Assembly: GCA_025935735.1 (NCBI GenBank)
Contig: JAICUS010000021.1
Span: forward strand, 1-22,839
Direction: 5' to 3'
Length of the DNA: 22,839 nucleotides
Origin: Solirubrobacteraceae bacterium
GTDB taxonomy: Bacteria; Actinomycetota; Thermoleophilia; Solirubrobacterales; Solirubrobacteraceae
Shown here piece by piece: positions 21,301 through 22,839 of this stretch. Position 1 is the stretch's first letter. The number at the start of each line of letters is the position of its first letter. Position numbers and translations under genes: made by a program. A model generated the notes under the pieces. It did not search any database. It was not told the DNA's origin and saw only the letters and a program-made list of their open reading frames with translations.

Positions 21301-22839
21301 CATACACCACGCTGTCCGAGTACGACCAGTTCGGCGAGCTCACCAAGGTCACGCAACAGGCCGTCTTCGGGGCCGGCACCCAGGACGTCGTCACCGGCTA
21401 CGGCTACGACCGCGACGGCAACCAGTCGACGGTGACCGCCCCGGGCGCCGACCGCAAGCCCGGCGTCGACGAGCAGCCGATCACCACGACGCGGCTGTTC
21501 GACGGCCGCGACCGCGTGTGGCACGTGCAGCAGGGGACAGCGCAACCGGACGACAGCGACTCCAAGGACGTGACGCGCTTCGTCTACCAGTACGACCCGA
21601 TGGGCAACCTGCGCCGCGTCGTCGACGCGCGCGGGCTCGACCCCGACGGCACGGCGACCTACGGCGACGACGGCGCCGGCGCGCCGACCGGCAACGCCGG
21701 ACAGCACGCCAAAGTCTTCGTCACCAACGCCGACAACCTGCTGACGGACACCTACCTGCCGTGGGGCACCAAGGACGCCCGCGACCAGTACAAGTACCGC
21801 CAGCACTTCGAGCGCGACGCGCGCGGGCGCGTGGACTGGATCGACGCCCCGTACGACCCGGCGCACGACAGCGGCGCCGACAGGGAGGACACGTCGCGCA
21901 CCGGCTACACGCACTACCTCAACGGCTGGATCCAGACGGCTTCCGACGAGCACTACAGCGGCGACGATCACGCCGGGGTGGTGACCGACCGGACGTTCCA
22001 CTACGCCTACGACCGCCAGGGCAACCAGACTGACTGGGAACTGGGCGCGTCCGGCAGCGGGCGGCACGTGTGGCGCCAGTACTACCCCGACGGCTCGCTC
22101 GGGCGCCGTGTGGCTTACAAGAACGGCTCCGACACCGGCCGGCAGTACAGCTACGGCTACTACGGCGACGGCCAGTTTGCCGAGATGCAGGATGGCGACC
22201 TCAATCGCACGACCGACCTGGCCTACGACCCCGCGGCGCGGCTGGCCCATGTCAACGAGAAGTGGAAGGCCGACCGCGACACGCAGTTCGACTACGACCC
22301 CGACGGCAACATCAGGCACCGCTGGACTGACGGCGTGCTCGACGCCAGCCAGTCCGACGGCTACAGCGGCGGCAAGAAGGCGACGTTCACCTACGACTCG
22401 ATCGGGCGCGAGCGCGAGACGACCATCGCGCACGCCGGCGAGGACGACCGGACGACGCAGACGTCGTACTGGCCCTCGAGCGACGTGCGCAGCATCACGC
22501 GGCCCAACCGGACCCAGGAGGACCGCTACTACGACACCCAGGGCCGCATCCGCCGCCGTGACCGCACCCCGTTCGAGCACTCTGCCCAGGTCCAGGACTA
22601 CTTCTACGGCGAGGCCGGCAACCGCATCCGTGACGACCACGGCACCGACGAGTACAACGCGCGCGACCAGCTCGTGGAATGGACGCGCAAGCGCGACACC
22701 GGCGATCCGCGCGACGGCCACCACGTCACCTGGGACCTCAACGGATCGGGCGGCATCGTCCAGCGCACGGAGCTCGACGAGAACCTGAGCGTGAAGTACA
22801 AGCTCGTCGGCGATCAGATCGACACGGCCGACGTCACCG
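15333..22839 (+). CDS. Giant secreted DNRLRE/YD-repeat (Rhs/teneurin-like) protein, partial at right edge
   Basis: The frame is open for 2502 codons to the window edge. Residues 1-25 are a Sec signal peptide (MRPVGVIAIVLCMAAGLVSS, then APARA). Residues about 80-270 are an actinomycete-type N-terminal domain with NFSTDRGQSWQAVDNRLV and LP...PVKFTVGSRWVSF. Residues about 275-461 are a DNRLRE-type beta domain (TLLARFDL, WNTSDGTQAWPAGF, GWYGWDVTKLAQQWVNG). Two GNL/RTYN shell-entry motifs follow, VNPGNGNVLVESTD (482) and VNVADGNLVWQSM (about 795). From about 946 to the edge come dense YD repeats such as YDADG, YDRDGNLRT and YDPDGNIRH. YD proteins wrap a C-terminal payload in a beta-barrel cocoon. 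Neither the conserved Rhs-core end nor the payload is reached. It is probably exported or wall-associated and used in contact-dependent competition, or possibly adhesion. Its own promoter must lie in the lower-GC stretch upstream. Confidence 0.88.
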   Translation, partial: MRPVGVIAIVLCMAAGLVSSAPARADVTAPLVAGALNSTTGLLANSSASTPTRLGSEVVSMRTRLSRTYRQSNGRLITRVSSEPVNFSTDRGQSWQAVDNRLVAVSDPAYAAKNAASDYDARLPRSLADPVKFTVGSRWVSFALGTDTPAPTLSGDTATYSVSPDVTASYSVHGAGVREALSLATASAPAVFRYHVNASGGLSPRLSAGGVLFVDETGRVRFGFSPPTVLDANGAAGHAAFALHEDGTGWALTLTVGAGWLHAAARAFPVVVDPTVYWVSGSLRFSGATVDCHLDEAAASTNFCGTPWLYAGGTDGDRDTLLARFDLQDAIPPSAQVFDATFGLRLTGRTGASDPSLLEAHRVTVPWTEGATWNTSDGTQAWPAGFVDPAPVGPGIILGDPGWYGWDVTKLAQQWVNGETPNDGIALQDPTGSPQTRYEFLSTDGEPSTAPYLDIGWIPAVGQIGHYTLLDIASTETNRVQVNPGNGNVLVESTDAPLAGFDEGLARTYNTLGGWYQWSSLGPGWIPHYGRGIAFSEFPGGVDADFPDGAALPFFQNPDGTYTSNEPQYATLEANGDDNFTVHINDGSPGTSITAYNLGWQAQRITRGDASVDISREDSNGARTFTDGDGNVLTQHTDGSGRIDSITNPATGRTASYSYRADGMLEAVHTPERDTTYSYGSFRGTVASITESTGATVTLRYDDADRVTSIRRSGNGDTTWTTFVYDEPSAPCSPSTDAGKTTVTGQDGVTIYCYDRTLRVTGRHAAPALERGQVGLENYFAYDSTPTGAGTAAHVNVADGNLVWQSMPLVNPGRGLSSVVNLTYNAFDHGGFLGQLLGSDELVSIGGGLGSLQGVAYGEAGIGFSLGISGITRLNEPLAGVNALTDPGGTAQQIGLTDADGTRHVFTRAAASPYPGTWYTPPPGVQLALRYQPANVTDPFKRWAATRPDGVTFYFDADGYQTLIQDRNGNTIRFEYERYSKVTGETADCDGTPAADLLCSERVVRVVDPAGVDLAPNSPALPDTPAGARALHIRYKAGPVLPDPSGIGPLSSLLGSVGGRAGRIEQITDHAGRTLNFSYDDDGYLIQLDLRGDPDHAGDVRTFGFGYEGIGAGRQLAGITDPRGNATTVSYDDDAPGILADGSVGRRVHSITNRRGNTTTYAYAGHTTTVTRPGGATTSYATDDAGRPRTITNALGHQTTLDWDARNNLTDDTEAADVPGQAAHTHLTYDRLDNPRTVTDPNGHTSTLSYCYGTETGHSADCADHGTEYVSDLTRVQRPRGNGATLSVDDAGNVTSRAYDGKPAATTHYPAASHGLPDYEIDEVGNKTSYADYDANGLPHAITDPRGNAADPDTSGVWRYDYDGVGNLLAVTDPRGTTNAAGAPFTTSFTYDAFDRVKTSQTPKCTAPGPGVCPQTLWINRSTGYDANGNPTASTDGNGNTTTRTFTAMDQPASETIPPLPHAGESDPAGEQSTWTYDARENVSSTTAPNGNATATDGDYTTTFGHDLLDELTIQTRHSTDPSANPPDLVTSYAYDARGNVVGIADPRHNAAGDPLTNATQAAGQRFAFEYDLADNRTAAIEDPSGLALRTQTGDDANDNVSDVTTPRGMQQTDPAERAKYTTHYDYDVHDDIVAVTQGGVRTTAYGRRADGSVSSVTSPRGVASTDDDTDYVTKYDYDPDGDIKQLTLPQAPGEPGSAATVTYLRNAVGDPRTITDPRGHTITNTFFDTGDLRTTTRPSWWTVDLSGNGPEVRERTPDEWQTYDGSGIDLPTGPGDFGSVDAQPLPDLLPTAGETTLGYDHEMRLTCVTDAAGSHTVLDRDAVGRVLGVIQPFVDDAPCGADPASQSSDVTVQQYGYDRDGNLRTAEDGRHFTTTTTYDQFDRWISRVAPGTAQSAPPTDPTNGPADLAGLAHDNTTTTAWDANGNQIAVTDPEHRTTTNAYDAADRLVRVTDNAGEVSDYGYDANGEFTCSRTPRGATNPASACAAGPYTTLSEYDQFGELTKVTQQAVFGAGTQDVVTGYGYDRDGNQSTVTAPGADRKPGVDEQPITTTRLFDGRDRVWHVQQGTAQPDDSDSKDVTRFVYQYDPMGNLRRVVDARGLDPDGTATYGDDGAGAPTGNAGQHAKVFVTNADNLLTDTYLPWGTKDARDQYKYRQHFERDARGRVDWIDAPYDPAHDSGADREDTSRTGYTHYLNGWIQTASDEHYSGDDHAGVVTDRTFHYAYDRQGNQTDWELGASGSGRHVWRQYYPDGSLGRRVAYKNGSDTGRQYSYGYYGDGQFAEMQDGDLNRTTDLAYDPAARLAHVNEKWKADRDTQFDYDPDGNIRHRWTDGVLDASQSDGYSGGKKATFTYDSIGRERETTIAHAGEDDRTTQTSYWPSSDVRSITRPNRTQEDRYYDTQGRIRRRDRTPFEHSAQVQDYFYGEAGNRIRDDHGTDEYNARDQLVEWTRKRDTGDPRDGHHVTWDLNGSGGIVQRTELDENLSVKYKLVGDQIDTADVT

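Noticed and set aside
21249..22724. A 491-codon minus-strand frame near the right edge
   Set aside because: Same antisense effect of YD repeats (GTCGTAG-type complements give Val-Val repeats). No start site or family motif supports it.

Overview
The DNA is very GC-rich (an arbitrary 60-base stretch inside the carboxylase gene, 8281-8340, is 48/60 G+C). Its genes use GTG/TTG starts and are often joined by 4-base start/stop overlaps. Together with the gene families present, this points to a high-GC actinomycete. I lean towards the Thermoleophilia/Solirubrobacterales, but that is an inference from gene content, not a measured placement.

Region 1 (1-3489, minus strand) is a tightly coupled purine-oxidation operon. 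It reads FAD subunit, [2Fe-2S] subunit, 8-oxoguanine-deaminase-type amidohydrolase, then the molybdopterin subunit of xanthine dehydrogenase, which runs off the left edge. Every junction overlaps by 4 to 10 bases. The logic is funnelling oxidised or deaminated purines to urate.

Region 2 (3520-9063, plus strand) is one 1847-residue biotin-dependent acyl-CoA carboxylase. Its order is biotin carboxylase, linker/BT, biotinyl domain, long central region, carboxyltransferase, as in eukaryotic acetyl-CoA carboxylases rather than the usual split bacterial subunits. It starts divergently from the purine operon and its 3' end overlaps the next gene tail to tail.

Region 3 (9050-12706) is a drug-efflux locus. 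A DHA2-type 14-TM transporter on the minus strand is divergent from a TetR regulator, which is followed by a second DHA2-type transporter. Two related inverted repeats in the regulator/transporter gap look like operators.

Region 4 (12740-13777) holds a secreted glutamic (G1, eqolisin-like) peptidase with a Tyr-Gly-rich tail, then tRNA-His(GTG).

Region 5 (13780-22839) has an accessory character. Directly after the tRNA lies a sigma-70-like gene whose C-terminus is broken by a frameshift and a nonsense codon. Two tiny ORFs linked to it by GTGA overlaps follow, then a lower-GC non-coding stretch. The region ends with the first 2502 codons of a giant secreted DNRLRE/YD-repeat (Rhs/teneurin-like) protein whose C-terminal tip lies beyond the right edge.

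The strongest candidates for something new are the eukaryote-type single-chain carboxylase, the decayed sigma-factor mini-operon behind tRNA-His, the Tyr-Gly-tailed glutamic peptidase, and the YD-repeat giant.
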